Assembly (NCBI RefSeq): GCF_001866665.1
Contig: NZ_MLYO01000066.1
Span: 1-64,000, forward strand
Direction: 5' to 3'
DNA length: 64,000 nucleotides
From: Streptomyces monashensis
GTDB lineage: Bacteria > Actinomycetota > Actinomycetes > Streptomycetales > Streptomycetaceae
How positions within the stretch are numbered: position 1 is the stretch's first letter; each line of letters starts with the position of its first letter. Both the position numbers and the translations under genes were made by a program. Positions 8,072-16,736 of the stretch are shown here, piece after piece. The notes below the pieces were generated by a model. That model was not told the DNA's origin. It searched no databases and worked only from the letters and a program-made list of their open reading frames with translations.

Positions 8072-8257
8072 TTACCAGGAGCTCTTGGTCACGCCCGGCA
8101 GCTCGCCACGGTGAGCCATCTCACGGAGGCACACGCGGCACAGGCCGAACTTGCGGTACACGGAGTGCGGGCGGCCACAACGCTGGCAGCGGGTGTAGCC
8201 ACGCACGCCGAACTTGGGCTTGCGAGCAGCCTTAGCGATCAGAGCCTTCTTCGCCAT
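8072..8257 (-). CDS. rpsN: 30S ribosomal protein S14 type Z (uS14), zinc form
   Basis: A 61-residue protein, MAKKALIAKAARKPKFGVRG at the start, with zinc ligands CQRC and CRVC, is the short zinc-binding uS14. It occupies its usual place between rplE and rpsH. Streptomyces often carry a longer zinc-free paralogue elsewhere under Zur control, which is not in this window. Confidence 0.97.
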   Translation of the reverse strand: MAKKALIAKAARKPKFGVRGYTRCQRCGRPHSVYRKFGLCRVCLREMAHRGELPGVTKSSW

Positions 8258-8262
8258 CTCGC

Positions 8263-8820
8263 TCACGCCTCCTTGAACGGGAAGCCGAGGTGACGAAGGA
8301 GCGCACGGCCCTCAGCGTCGTTGGTCGCCGTGGTCACCACGGTGATGTCCATACCCCGGGTGCGGTCGATCTTGTCCTGGTCGATCTCGTGGAACATGAC
8401 CTGCTCCGTGAGACCGAAGGTGTAGTTGCCACGGCCGTCGAACTGCTTGGGGGACAGGCCGCGGAAGTCGCGGATGCGCGGCAGCGCGAGCGACAGGGTG
8501 CGGTCCAGGAACTCCCACATGCGGTCGCCACGGAGCGTGACGTGGGCACCGATCGGCTGGCCCTCGCGCAGCTTGAACTGCGCGATGGACTTGCGGGCCT
8601 TGGTGACGGCCGGCTTCTGACCGGTGATGGTGGTCAGGTCGCGGATCGCGCCCTCGATCAGCTTCGAGTCACGGGCGGCGTCGCCGACACCCATGTTGAC
8701 CACGATCTTGACGAGGCCGGGAACCTGCATGACGTTCTCGTACTTGAACTCGTCACGCAGCTTGCCCGCGATCTCCTCGCGGTACTTCGTCTTCAGACGC
8801 GGAGTGGTGGTGGTAGCCAT
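8263..8820 (-). CDS. rplE: 50S ribosomal protein L5 (uL5)
   Basis: uL5 binds 5S rRNA and forms the B1b bridge with uS13. The 185-residue protein contains the signature VVNMGVGDAARDSKLIEGAI, ITGQKPAVTKARKSIAQFKLR and the RDFRGLSPKQFDGRGNYTFG segment. Its start overlaps the rplX stop. Confidence 0.98.
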   Translation of the reverse strand: MATTTTPRLKTKYREEIAGKLRDEFKYENVMQVPGLVKIVVNMGVGDAARDSKLIEGAIRDLTTITGQKPAVTKARKSIAQFKLREGQPIGAHVTLRGDRMWEFLDRTLSLALPRIRDFRGLSPKQFDGRGNYTFGLTEQVMFHEIDQDKIDRTRGMDITVVTTATNDAEGRALLRHLGFPFKEA

Positions 8821-9143
8821 CAGATGTCCTCACCCGTCCGCTTGGCAACGCGGATCTTGTTGCCTTCGTCGTCGAAGCGGTAGCCGACACGCGTGACGAC
8901 CTTGTTGCCGTCCTTCTCAACGACCAGCTGGACGTTGGAGACGTGGATCGGCGCCTCGGTCGTGACGATGCCGCCGGCCTGCGAACCGCTGGCGGTCGGA
9001 CCGGCCTTGGTGTGCTTCTTGACCCGGTTGACACCCTCGACCAGGACGCGCTCCTCGCGCGGGTAAGCGGCAATGACCTTGCCCTGCTTGCCCTTGTCCT
9101 TGCCGGTGATGACCTGGACCAGGTCGCCCTTCTTGATCTTCAT
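8820..9143 (-). CDS. rplX: 50S ribosomal protein L24 (uL24)
   Basis: uL24 is an assembly initiator near the peptide exit tunnel. The 107-residue protein opens with the KOW motif KIKKGDLVQVITGKDKGKQG and ends with a variable C-terminal tail. It lies 2 bp after rplN. Confidence 0.98.
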   Translation of the reverse strand: MKIKKGDLVQVITGKDKGKQGKVIAAYPREERVLVEGVNRVKKHTKAGPTASGSQAGGIVTTEAPIHVSNVQLVVEKDGNKVVTRVGYRFDDEGNKIRVAKRTGEDI

Positions 9144-9145
9144 GC

Positions 9146-9514
9146 TTACAGCACCTCCGGCGCGAGCGAGATGATCTTCATGAACTTCTTCTCGCGCAGC
9201 TCACGGCCGACCGGGCCGAAGATACGGGTGCCGCGAGGGTCGCCGTCGTTCTTCAGAATGACGGCGGCGTTCTCGTCGAAGCGGATGTACGAGCCGTCCG
9301 GACGGCGGCGCTCCTTGACGGTGCGAACGATGACCGCCTTGACGACGTCACCCTTCTTCACGTTGCCACCGGGGATCGCGTCCTTGACGGTGGCGACGAT
9401 GACGTCACCGATGCCCGCGTAGCGGCGACCGGAGCCACCGAGCACACGGATGCAAAGGATTTCCTTCGCACCAGTGTTGTCGGCGACGCGCAGTCGCGAC
9501 TCCTGCTGGATCAC
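9146..9514 (-). CDS. rplN: 50S ribosomal protein L14 (uL14)
   Basis: uL14 forms intersubunit bridges B5 and B8. The 122-residue protein starts at a GTG codon with MIQQESRLRVADNTGAKEI and carries the GSGRRYAGIGDVIVATVKDA signature. An intercistronic hairpin separates it from rpsQ. Confidence 0.98.
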   Translation of the reverse strand: MIQQESRLRVADNTGAKEILCIRVLGGSGRRYAGIGDVIVATVKDAIPGGNVKKGDVVKAVIVRTVKERRRPDGSYIRFDENAAVILKNDGDPRGTRIFGPVGRELREKKFMKIISLAPEVL

Positions 9515-9542
9515 GTCTATCTCCTGTTTGTCTGCCGGTTCC

Positions 9543-9572
9543 CCGGGAGCCGCTCAGCGGAGCGGCTCCCGG
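9543..9572 (-). terminator. Intercistronic hairpin between rpsQ and rplN
   Basis: A perfect 12-bp stem (CCGGGAGCCGCT and AGCGGCTCCCGG) with a 6-nt loop lies in the 100-bp gap between rpsQ and rplN. There is no U-run. It may be an attenuator, a processing site or a regulatory leader separating the S10-side from the spc-side genes. Confidence 0.55.
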
Positions 9573-9614
9573 AGCCTGGCGGAACTGTCCTGCGAGGGAT
9601 GCCCCGCAGGAGAC

Positions 9615-9899
9615 TTACTTGGCCTTCTCGAGGATCTCGACGACGCGCCAGCGCTTCGTCGCGGACAGCGGCCGGGTCTCCATGAGGAGGACGCGGTCGC
9701 CGACACCCGCGGCGTTCTGCTCGTCGTGCGCCTTGAGCTTGTTCGTACGGCGGATGACCTTGCCGTACAGCGCGTGCTTGACGCGGTCCTCGACGGCGAC
9801 GACGACGGTCTTGTCCATCTTGTCGCTGACGACGAGACCCTCACGGGTCTTGCGGAAGCCGCGGGCCTCTGCGTTCTCAGTCACGTTCTTCTCGCTCAT
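9615..9899 (-). CDS. rpsQ: 30S ribosomal protein S17 (uS17)
   Basis: uS17 is an OB-fold primary binding protein of the 16S 5' domain. The 94-residue protein has an N-terminal extension and then the core REGLVVSDKMDKTVVVAVED and VGDRVLLMETRPLSATKRWR. Its start overlaps the rpmC stop. Confidence 0.97.
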   Translation of the reverse strand: MSEKNVTENAEARGFRKTREGLVVSDKMDKTVVVAVEDRVKHALYGKVIRRTNKLKAHDEQNAAGVGDRVLLMETRPLSATKRWRVVEILEKAK

Positions 9900-10123
9900 C
9901 AGGCGTTCTCCACCGTTTCGATGCCCAGCTCACGCTCGCGCATCAGGGTGTAGATCCGCGCGATGTCCTTGCGGACCGCCTTCAGACGGCCGTGGTTCTC
10001 GAGCTGACCGGTCGCCGCCTGGAAGCGGAGGTTGAACAGCTCTTCCTTGGCCTCGCGGAGCTTGCCCAGAAGCTCCTCGTTGCCCAGCTCGCGCAGCTCG
10101 GACGCCTTGGTACCGACCGACAT
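9899..10123 (-). CDS. rpmC: 50S ribosomal protein L29 (uL29)
   Basis: uL29 is a small two-helix protein at the tunnel exit, near the trigger factor and SRP docking site. The 74-residue protein includes ELGNEELLGKLREAKEELFN and LRFQAATGQLENHGRLKAVR. I place the start at the ATG that overlaps the rplP stop as TGATG; a GTG one codon earlier is the only alternative. Confidence 0.96.
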   Translation of the reverse strand: MSVGTKASELRELGNEELLGKLREAKEELFNLRFQAATGQLENHGRLKAVRKDIARIYTLMRERELGIETVENA

Positions 10124-10542
10124 CACGCTTCACCTGCCTCGCGCTTGACGATCCGGCACTTCATCGGCAGCTTGTGGGCCGCACGAGTGAGAGCCTCACG
10201 CGCAATCTTCTCGTTCGGGTAGGACAGCTCGAACATGACCCGTCCCGGGTGCACGTTCGCGATCCACCACTCCGGCGAACCCTTACCGGAACCCATGCGG
10301 GTCTCGGCCGGCTTCTTCGTGAGCGGGCGGTCCGGGTAGATGTTGATCCAGACCTTGCCGCCACGCTTGATGTGGCGGGTCATCGCGATACGGGCCGCCT
10401 CGATCTGGCGGTTGGTCACGTACGCCGGCGTGAGGGCCTGGATGCCGTACTCGCCGAACGCGACCGTCGTACCGCCCTTGGCCTCACCGCGACGCTTCGG
10501 GTGATGCTGCTTGCGGTGCTTGACCCTACGGGGGATCAGCAT
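10123..10542 (-). CDS. rplP: 50S ribosomal protein L16 (uL16)
   Basis: uL16 helps build the A-site of the peptidyl transferase centre. The 139-residue protein starts MLIPRRVKHRKQHHPKRRGE and contains RIAMTRHIKRGGKVWINIYP and the KPAETRMGSGKGSPEWWIA loop. Confidence 0.98.
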   Translation of the reverse strand: MLIPRRVKHRKQHHPKRRGEAKGGTTVAFGEYGIQALTPAYVTNRQIEAARIAMTRHIKRGGKVWINIYPDRPLTKKPAETRMGSGKGSPEWWIANVHPGRVMFELSYPNEKIAREALTRAAHKLPMKCRIVKREAGEA

Positions 10543-10547
10543 GTCGG

Positions 10548-11369
10548 TCAGGCCTCCGTTCCGGTGCTCTCAGCCGGAGCGGACGCGGGAGCCTCGGCCT
10601 TGGGGGCCTCGGCGCCGGCAGCCTGCTGCGGCTTGCGACCGCGCCGCTCGCCACCACGGCCACCACGGGCCGGGCGGTCGGCACCACCACGGGCCGGGCG
10701 GTTACCCGCACGGGCCGCAGCGTTCTCGGCGCGGACCTCGGCGATGTTCTTGACGTCGCCCTTGTAGATCCAGACCTTCACACCGATACGGCCGAAGGTC
10801 GTCTTGGCCTCGAAGAAGCCGTAGTCCACGTTCGCGCGGAGCGTGTGCAGGGGCACGCGGCCCTCGCGGTAGAACTCCGAGCGGGACATCTCGGCGCCGC
10901 CGAGGCGGCCACCGCACTGGATCTTGATGCCCTTGGCGCCGGCCTTCATCGCCGACTGCATGCTCTTGCGCATGGCACGGCGGAAGGAGACGCGGGAGGA
11001 GAGCTGCTCGGCGACGGCCTGAGCAACCAGCTGAGCGTCCGTCTCGGGGTTCTTGACCTCGAGGATGTTCAGCTGGACCTGCTTGCCCGTGAGCTTCTCG
11101 AGGTCGCCGCGGATGCGGTCGGCCTCGGCGCCACGGCGGCCGATGACGATGCCCGGACGAGCGGTGTGGATGTCCACCCGCACGCGGTCACGGGTGCGCT
11201 CGATCTCAACCTTCGAGATGCCGGCGCGCTCCATGCCGGACGTCATCATCCGACGGATGGCGACGTCTTCCTTGACGTAGTCCTTGTACAGCTTGTCGGC
11301 GTACCAACGCGACTTGAAGTCGGTCGTGACACCGAGCCGGAACCCATGCGGGTTAACCTTCTGGCCCAT
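10548..11369 (-). CDS. rpsC: 30S ribosomal protein S3 (uS3)
   Basis: uS3 forms part of the mRNA entry channel and helicase site. The 273-residue protein begins MGQKVNPHGFRLGVTTDFKS, has a KH domain with RPGIVIGRRGAEADRIRGDL and the C-terminal S3 domain. Residues from about 215 are a low-complexity Ala/Arg/Pro-rich tail typical of actinobacteria. Its ATG overlaps the rplV stop. Confidence 0.98.
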   Translation of the reverse strand: MGQKVNPHGFRLGVTTDFKSRWYADKLYKDYVKEDVAIRRMMTSGMERAGISKVEIERTRDRVRVDIHTARPGIVIGRRGAEADRIRGDLEKLTGKQVQLNILEVKNPETDAQLVAQAVAEQLSSRVSFRRAMRKSMQSAMKAGAKGIKIQCGGRLGGAEMSRSEFYREGRVPLHTLRANVDYGFFEAKTTFGRIGVKVWIYKGDVKNIAEVRAENAAARAGNRPARGGADRPARGGRGGERRGRKPQQAAGAEAPKAEAPASAPAESTGTEA

Positions 11370-11716
11370 TACCGGGTTCCTTCCTTGCTGCTGACGACCA
11401 CGGTGATGTGGCTGGTCCGCTTGCGGATCCGGTAGGCACGGCCCTGGGCGCGCGGCCGGAACCGCTTCAGGGTCGGACCCTCGTCGACGTACGCCTCGGA
11501 GATGAAGAGGCTGTCGGCGTCGGTGTGGTCGTAGTTGTGCGCGGCGTTGGCGATGGCGCTGTCGAGCACCTTGCCGACCGGCACGGAGGCTGCCTGCGGA
11601 GCGAATCGCAGAACAGCCTGAGCCTCCGTGGCATCCATGCCACGGATAAGGTCCACCACGCGGCGGGCCTTCATGGGCGTAACGCGGATGTACCGCGCCT
11701 GGGCCCTGGCTTCCAT
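11369..11716 (-). CDS. rplV: 50S ribosomal protein L22 (uL22)
   Basis: uL22 has a long hairpin that lines the peptide exit tunnel at the macrolide constriction. The 115-residue protein includes YIRVTPMKARRVVDLIRGMD and the tunnel loop near GPTLKRFRPRAQGRAYRIRK. Confidence 0.98.
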   Translation of the reverse strand: MEARAQARYIRVTPMKARRVVDLIRGMDATEAQAVLRFAPQAASVPVGKVLDSAIANAAHNYDHTDADSLFISEAYVDEGPTLKRFRPRAQGRAYRIRKRTSHITVVVSSKEGTR

Positions 11717-11760
11717 GGTTGTCCCTCTCAGTTACTTACGTGTCTGAATGCGATCCGCTA

Positions 11761-12042
11761 CTAGCGGCGCTTCGACTTCCGGTCTTCCTTGACGTGACCC
11801 CGGAAGGTGCGCGTCGGCGAGAACTCGCCGAGCTTGTGGCCGACCATCGACTCGGTGACGAACACCGGGATGTGGGTCTTGCCGTTGTGCACCGCGAGCG
11901 TGTGGCCGAGCATGGCCGGGACGATCATGGAGCGACGGGACCAGGTCTTGATGACGTTCTTGGTGCCGGCTTCGTTCTGGGCGTCCACCTTCTTGATCAG
12001 GTGGTCGTCGACGAAGGGCCCCTTCTTCAGGCTACGAGGCAT
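11761..12042 (-). CDS. rpsS: 30S ribosomal protein S19 (uS19)
   Basis: uS19 sits in the 30S head with uS13. The 93-residue protein MPRSLKKGPFVDDHLIKKVD to GHVKEDRKSKRR has the signature GHKLGEFSPTRTFRGH. Confidence 0.98.
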   Translation of the reverse strand: MPRSLKKGPFVDDHLIKKVDAQNEAGTKNVIKTWSRRSMIVPAMLGHTLAVHNGKTHIPVFVTESMVGHKLGEFSPTRTFRGHVKEDRKSKRR

Positions 12043-12054
12043 CTCAACCCGTCC

Positions 12055-12891
12055 TTAGCGCTTCTTGTTCGTCTTGCGGCGGCGGACGATGTACTTGTTC
12101 GACGCCTTCTTGGGCGAACGAGTACGGCCTTCCTTCTTGCCCCACGGGGACACGGGGTGGCGACCACCGGAGGTCCGGCCCTCACCACCACCGTGCGGGT
12201 GGTCGACCGGGTTCATGACGACACCACGGACGGTCGGGCGAACGCCCAGCCACCGCTTACGGCCGGCCTTGCCCCAGTTGATGTTGGACTGCTCGGCGTT
12301 GCCGACCTCGCCGATGGTGGCGCGGCAGCGGACGTCGACCAGACGGATCTCACCGGACGGCATGCGCAGGTGGGCGTAGGCGCCCTCCTTCGCGAGCAGC
12401 TGCACGGAGGCACCGGCGGAGCGGGCGAACTTGGCACCGCCACCGGGACGGAGCTCGATCGCGTGGATCGTGGTACCGACCGGGATGTTGCGGAGGGCCA
12501 GGTTGTTGCCCGGCTTGATGTCGGCCCCGGGACCGTTCTCGACGCGGTCACCCTGCTGCAGGTTGCGCGGGGCGAGGATGTAGCGCTTCTCGCCGTCGGC
12601 GTAGTGCAGCAGCGCGATGCGCGCGGTGCGGTTGGGGTCGTACTCGATGTGCGCGACCTTCGCCGGCACGCCGTCCTTGTCGTGACGACGGAAGTCGATC
12701 ACTCGGTAGGCGCGCTTGTGTCCGCCACCCTGGTGGCGAACGGTCACACGACCGGCGTTGTTACGGCCGCCCTTGCTGTGCAGGGGGCGGACCAGCGACT
12801 TCTCCGGCGTGGACCGCGTGACCTCGACGAAGTCGGCGACGCTGGCGCCACGACGGCCCGGCGTAGTCGGCTTGTACTTGCGGATTCCCAT
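12055..12891 (-). CDS. rplB: 50S ribosomal protein L2 (uL2)
   Basis: uL2 is needed for subunit association and peptidyl transferase activity. The 278-residue protein starts MGIRKYKPTTPGRRGASVAD and carries VMNPVDHPHGGGEGRTSGG, which includes the conserved histidine loop. It lies between rplW and rpsS. Confidence 0.98.
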   Translation of the reverse strand: MGIRKYKPTTPGRRGASVADFVEVTRSTPEKSLVRPLHSKGGRNNAGRVTVRHQGGGHKRAYRVIDFRRHDKDGVPAKVAHIEYDPNRTARIALLHYADGEKRYILAPRNLQQGDRVENGPGADIKPGNNLALRNIPVGTTIHAIELRPGGGAKFARSAGASVQLLAKEGAYAHLRMPSGEIRLVDVRCRATIGEVGNAEQSNINWGKAGRKRWLGVRPTVRGVVMNPVDHPHGGGEGRTSGGRHPVSPWGKKEGRTRSPKKASNKYIVRRRKTNKKR

Positions 12892-12931
12892 TTCTCAGTC
12901 CTCGTCCGATATCGGACGATCCGGACCGCCC

Positions 12932-13351
12932 TCAGGCGGTCGGACCGCCGAAGATGTCGATACGGTCGCCCTCGGCGAGGGTCACGATCGCGCGCTTGCT
13001 GCCGGCACGCTGACCGAAACCGGTCTTCGTGCGCTTGCGCTTGCCCTGGCGGTTGATCGTGTTGACCCCGGTGACCTTGACCGAGAAGACCGCCTGGACG
13101 GCCTGCTTGATCTGGGTCTTGTTGGCGTTCGGGTCGACGATGAACGTGTACTTGTTCTCGTCGAGGAGCGCGTAGCTCTTCTCGGAGACGACCGGCTTGA
13201 GCAGCACGTCACGGGGGTCCGTGTACGACTTGCTCAGCGGGGTCTCGACGGTGTTCTTGCCCTCGGTGGCGTGGCGCTTCGCCTTGGCGACGCGCGCGGC
13301 CTTGGCGGCCTTGGCCGCCTTCGAGGCGATGCTCGGGTGACGGGTAGCCAT
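12932..13351 (-). CDS. rplW: 50S ribosomal protein L23 (uL23)
   Basis: uL23 is the docking site for trigger factor and SRP at the tunnel exit. The 139-residue protein has an unusual Ala/Lys-rich N-terminal extension of about 40 residues and then the core DPRDVLLKPVVSEKSYALLD and VNTINRQGKRKRTKTGFG. The start is fixed by its overlap with the rplD stop as TGATG. Confidence 0.97.
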   Translation of the reverse strand: MATRHPSIASKAAKAAKAARVAKAKRHATEGKNTVETPLSKSYTDPRDVLLKPVVSEKSYALLDENKYTFIVDPNANKTQIKQAVQAVFSVKVTGVNTINRQGKRKRTKTGFGQRAGSKRAIVTLAEGDRIDIFGGPTA

Positions 13352-14007
13352 CAGACCTCGGTCCCTTCGGTGTCGTTGGCCTTCGGGCCGGCGACGAAGG
13401 ACTCGAAAGCGGCCTGGGTGAAGACCACGTCGTCCGAGACGAGAACGTCGTACGTGTTCAGCTGGCCCGGCTCCAGGATGTGGACCTGGGGCAGGTTGCG
13501 GGCGGACAGCCACGCGGCCTCGTCGGCGCGGTCGACGACCAGGAGCAGGTTCTTCCGCTCCGAGATCTTGCCGAACAGCGACCTGGCGGCCTTGGTGCTG
13601 GGGTTCTCGCCCTCGACCACGCCGGAGACGACGTGGATGCGGTTGTGACGCGCCCGGTCGGTGAGGGCGTGGCGCAGGGCCGCGGCCTTCATCTTCTTCG
13701 GGGTGCGCTGCGAGTAGTCACGCGGCACGGGACCGTGCACGACGCCACCACCGGCGAACTGCGGCGCGCGGGTCGAGCCCTGACGGGCGCGGCCGGTGCC
13801 CTTCTGGCGGTACGGCTTCTTGCCGCCACCACGGACTTCGCCACGGGTCTTGGTCTTGTGCGTGCCCTGACGGGCAGCGGCCAGCTGCGCGACGACGACC
13901 TGGTGGATCAGCGGGATGCTGATCTTCTCCACGTCGAAGATCTCCGCGGGGAGCTCGACGGAACCGGCCTTCTCGCCCGCCGGCGAAAGGATGTCAACAG
14001 TGCTCAT
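13351..14007 (-). CDS. rplD: 50S ribosomal protein L4 (uL4)
   Basis: uL4 reaches into the exit tunnel and, in E. coli, autogenously attenuates the S10 operon. The 218-residue protein has the tunnel loop segment KTRGEVRGGGKKPYRQKGTG followed by RARQGSTRAPQFAGGGVVHG. It lies directly after rplC. Confidence 0.98.
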   Translation of the reverse strand: MSTVDILSPAGEKAGSVELPAEIFDVEKISIPLIHQVVVAQLAAARQGTHKTKTRGEVRGGGKKPYRQKGTGRARQGSTRAPQFAGGGVVHGPVPRDYSQRTPKKMKAAALRHALTDRARHNRIHVVSGVVEGENPSTKAARSLFGKISERKNLLLVVDRADEAAWLSARNLPQVHILEPGQLNTYDVLVSDDVVFTQAAFESFVAGPKANDTEGTEV

Positions 14008-14015
14008 CGGTTACC

Positions 14016-14660
14016 TCAGGCCCCCTTGGCCGCGGTGCGGACCAGGACGAGGCCGCCGTTCGGACCGGGAACCGCGCCCTTGATGAGCAGCAGACCCTTC
14101 TCCGCGTCAACGGCGTGGACGGTCAGGTTCTGGGTGGTGACCCGCTCGTTGCCCATGCGACCCGCCATGCGGAGGCCCTTGAACACGCGGCCCGGGGTGG
14201 CGCAGCCACCGATGGAACCGGGAGAGCGGTGCTTGCGCTGGGTGCCGTGACCGGCGCCGAGGCCCTTGAAGTTGTGACGCTTCATGACACCGGCGAAGCC
14301 CTTGCCCTTGCTCTTGCCGGTGACGTCGACCTTCACGCCGGCCTCGAAGACCTCGGCGGTGACTTCCTGGCCGAGGGTGTACTCGGAGGCGTCCGCCGTA
14401 CGGATCTCGACAAGGTGGCGACGGGGGGTGACGTCGGCCTTCGCGAAGTGACCCTTGAGGGGCTTGTTCACCTTGCGCGGGTCGATCTCGCCGAAGGCGA
14501 TCTGGACCGACTCGTAGCCGTCGACGTCGTTCGTACGAACCTGGGTCACGACGTTGGGGCCGGCCTTGACGACGGTGACCGGAACAACACGGTTGTTCTC
14601 GTCCCACACCTGCGTCATGCCGAGCTTCTCGCCCAGGATGCCCTTGATCTGCTTAGCCAT
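14016..14660 (-). CDS. rplC: 50S ribosomal protein L3 (uL3)
   Basis: uL3 helps initiate 50S assembly and reaches the peptidyl transferase centre. The 214-residue protein starts MAKQIKGILGEKLGMTQVWD and contains FAGVMKRHNFKGLGAGHGTQ and RVFKGLRMAGRMGNERVT. A longer in-frame start was rejected because this one has the conserved N-terminus. Confidence 0.98.
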   Translation of the reverse strand: MAKQIKGILGEKLGMTQVWDENNRVVPVTVVKAGPNVVTQVRTNDVDGYESVQIAFGEIDPRKVNKPLKGHFAKADVTPRRHLVEIRTADASEYTLGQEVTAEVFEAGVKVDVTGKSKGKGFAGVMKRHNFKGLGAGHGTQRKHRSPGSIGGCATPGRVFKGLRMAGRMGNERVTTQNLTVHAVDAEKGLLLIKGAVPGPNGGLVLVRTAAKGA

Positions 14661-14676
14661 TCTCAGCCCACCAGCC

Positions 14677-14985
14677 TCAGAGCTTGATCTCGATGTCGAC
14701 ACCGGCCGGGAGGTCGAGTCGCATCAGAGAGTCAACGGTCTTGGGGGTCGGGTCGAGAATGTCGATCAGGCGCTTGTGCGTGCGCATCTCGAAGTGCTCG
14801 CGCGAGTCCTTGTACTTGTGCGGCGACTTGATGACGCAGTACACGTTCTTCTCAGTGGGCAGCGGCACCGGGCCCGCGACCGACGCACCAGTGCGGGTCA
14901 CCGTCTCGACGATCTTCTTCGCCGAGGAGTCGATGACCTCGTGGTCGTAGGCCTTGAGCCGGATGCGGATCTTCTGTCCCGCCAT
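14677..14985 (-). CDS. rpsJ: 30S ribosomal protein S10 (uS10, NusE)
   Basis: uS10 is a 30S head protein and, as NusE, part of transcription antitermination complexes with NusG (also in this window). The 102-residue protein begins MAGQKIRIRLKAYDHEVIDS and has RTGASVAGPVPLPTEKNVY. It is the first gene of the S10 operon; the leader and promoter lie upstream. Confidence 0.98.
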   Translation of the reverse strand: MAGQKIRIRLKAYDHEVIDSSAKKIVETVTRTGASVAGPVPLPTEKNVYCVIKSPHKYKDSREHFEMRTHKRLIDILDPTPKTVDSLMRLDLPAGVDIEIKL

Positions 14986-15055
14986 GGCTACTCAGTAGTC
15001 CTGTCTCTTCTTACGCTCTGGAACCCGGCGGATTCCTTCTGCTGCCTGCTCGCCT

Positions 15056-15080
15056 CCGACCCACGCGGTCGGGCGTGTCG
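15056..15080 (-). promoter_or_regulatory. Leader element shared with the str operon
   Basis: This 25-bp element contains the inverted repeat CCGACC-CACGC-GGTCGG and then a conserved GTGTCG flank. It matches 24 of 25 bases with a segment in the rpsL leader, in the same orientation and at a similar distance from the first gene (about 50 to 75 nt). It could be a protein-binding or RNA-processing site that co-regulates both operons. Confidence 0.6.
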
Positions 15081-15375
15081 CGCTCTCGCTGACACGGATG
15101 TCCCTTGTTCGAACATCCCTGCAGGGAATGCGACGGCCCTTCCGGAACCGCGGACCGGGAGCCTCAGGCCCACCGGGTGCCTGGTCGGTGCCGCACCGCA
15201 CTTCCCGGAAGATTCCCGTACGTCCGCCCCAGCGCTGCCCGCAGGCAGTTAGGGCGACGAGTACTGTGGGACTCGCTTCCGGTCCTCCCGGCGGGAGGCG
15301 CGCAGCATCAACACTCGACCGAGCAACTCGGACAGTCTGCCATACGGGGCGGGGGCTCCGCCAATCGAGCCGGAG

Positions 15376-15403
15376 AGAATACCCCGAAGGTGACGGAGGT
15401 CAA
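15376..15403 (-). promoter_or_regulatory. Promoter of the S10 operon
   Basis: The minus strand reads TTGACC, a 16-bp spacer and TATTCT, a good match to the vegetative HrdB consensus, about 390 bp upstream of rpsJ. No better candidate lies closer to rpsJ. Confidence 0.65.
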
Positions 15404-15494
15404 ACGCAGGGCGCATCCCGGCCCGGATTGGACCTCTCCCAGCGAGCAGTATTGGATCTTGGGGCGGGTCCATTTGCCGCCTAGCGTCCCTGTC

Positions 15495-16724
15495 ATGACC
15501 GTTCCCGCCCCGACCGAGAAGACAGACTCCGCCCGGTCAGCCGAGCCCCGCGCCGCGACCTCTGCCCCGCCGCACCCCCGTCTGATCGCCCTGCTCGCTG
15601 CGGCCTGTGGTCTGATCGCCGCCTGCCTCTACTACTGCCAGCCCTTGCTCCCCCGGATCGCGGCCTCGTACCGCGCCTCGCCCTCCTCCGCGGGGACGCT
15701 GGTGACCGCCACCCAGGCCGGTTACACCCTGGGCCTGCTGCTGATCGTGCCGCTCGGCGACATCGTGGCGCGCCGGCGCCTGATCGGGTTCCTGCTCGGC
15801 GCGGCCTGTGCCGGAATGCTGCTGTCGGGGGCGGCCCCCGCACTGTGGGTACTGCTGGTCGGCGGCCTGGCCGTGGGCGCCGGGGCGGTCGTCGTGCAGA
15901 TCCTCATCCCGTACGCCGCCTCCGTCGTACCCGCCGAGCAGCGCGGCCGGGCGATGGGCACCCTGCTCACCGGCGTTCTGCTCGGCATCCTGTTCTCCCG
16001 TACGGCGGCCGGGCTGGTCGGCGGGGCGTTCGGCTGGCGCGCCGTCTTCCTGGCGGCGGCCGGGACGCTGGCGGCCGTGGCCCTGCTCCTCGTACGGCTC
16101 CTGCCGCCGTCCCCGCCGGACGTGTCCATCGGCTACGGCACCCAGCTCGCCGCCACGCTGCGGCTGGCGGCGACGGAACCGGTACTGCGGCGGCGCTCAC
16201 TGATCGGGGCCTGCTGTTTCGCCGCGTTCAGCGTCTTCTGGGCGACCTCGGCGTTCCTGCTGGCCGGCCCGCACTACGGCTGGGATTCGTCCGCGATCGG
16301 ACTGTTCTCGCTGGTGGGCGCGACGGGCGCGATCGTGGCCAAGGCAACGGGACGGCTCGCCGACCAGGGCGGGCAGCAGGCGGCCACCGGTGTGCTGCTG
16401 GCCCTGGGGGTGGCCTCGTTCGCGGCACTGTGGCCGGGCGGCCGCAGCCTGGCCTGGCTGGTGGCCGGGGTGCTGGTCATGGACGCCGTGGTCCACGGCG
16501 TCCATCTGCTGAACATGAACGTCGTCTACGGCCTTCCGGACCACCCCCGCGCCCGGATCGCGTCCGTCTACATGACGTCGTACTACATCGGCGGCGCGGC
16601 CGGCTCGGCGATCGGCGTCACCGCGTACCGGTTCGGCGGGTGGGGAGCCGTGCCGGCGCCGGGGGCCGCGCTGCTGGCGGTGGCGCTGCTGGTGTGGGCC
16701 CTCGGCTTCCGGCGGCGTACGTGA
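15495..16724 (+). CDS. MFS transporter, 12-TM drug-exporter type
   Basis: A 409-residue membrane protein with a hydrophilic N-terminus of about 35 residues and about 12 hydrophobic segments. The loop LGDIVARRRLIGFLLGAA is the MFS motif A region between TM2 and TM3. The family exports small molecules by proton antiport; the substrate is not predictable. It is divergent from the S10 operon and ends 12 bp from the convergent gene beyond. The ATG after GTCCCTGTC gives the most sensible N-terminus. Confidence 0.85.
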   Translation: MTVPAPTEKTDSARSAEPRAATSAPPHPRLIALLAAACGLIAACLYYCQPLLPRIAASYRASPSSAGTLVTATQAGYTLGLLLIVPLGDIVARRRLIGFLLGAACAGMLLSGAAPALWVLLVGGLAVGAGAVVVQILIPYAASVVPAEQRGRAMGTLLTGVLLGILFSRTAAGLVGGAFGWRAVFLAAAGTLAAVALLLVRLLPPSPPDVSIGYGTQLAATLRLAATEPVLRRRSLIGACCFAAFSVFWATSAFLLAGPHYGWDSSAIGLFSLVGATGAIVAKATGRLADQGGQQAATGVLLALGVASFAALWPGGRSLAWLVAGVLVMDAVVHGVHLLNMNVVYGLPDHPRARIASVYMTSYYIGGAAGSAIGVTAYRFGGWGAVPAPGAALLAVALLVWALGFRRRT

Positions 16725-16736
16725 CGAAGACGTGCG

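Larger units (their letters stand above)
14986..15494. other. S10 leader and divergent intergenic region
   Basis: This 509-bp region separates rpsJ (minus) from the MFS gene (plus). It holds a good minus-strand promoter, a leader of about 380 nt, a CCGAG-N3-CTCGG hairpin near 15319-15331 and an element shared with the str leader. I see no convincing coding sequence; the short frames present lack conserved features. Confidence 0.75.

Noticed and set aside
15249..15473. Short frames in the S10 leader
   Set aside because: They overlap the promoter and have no conserved sequence or ribosome-binding site.
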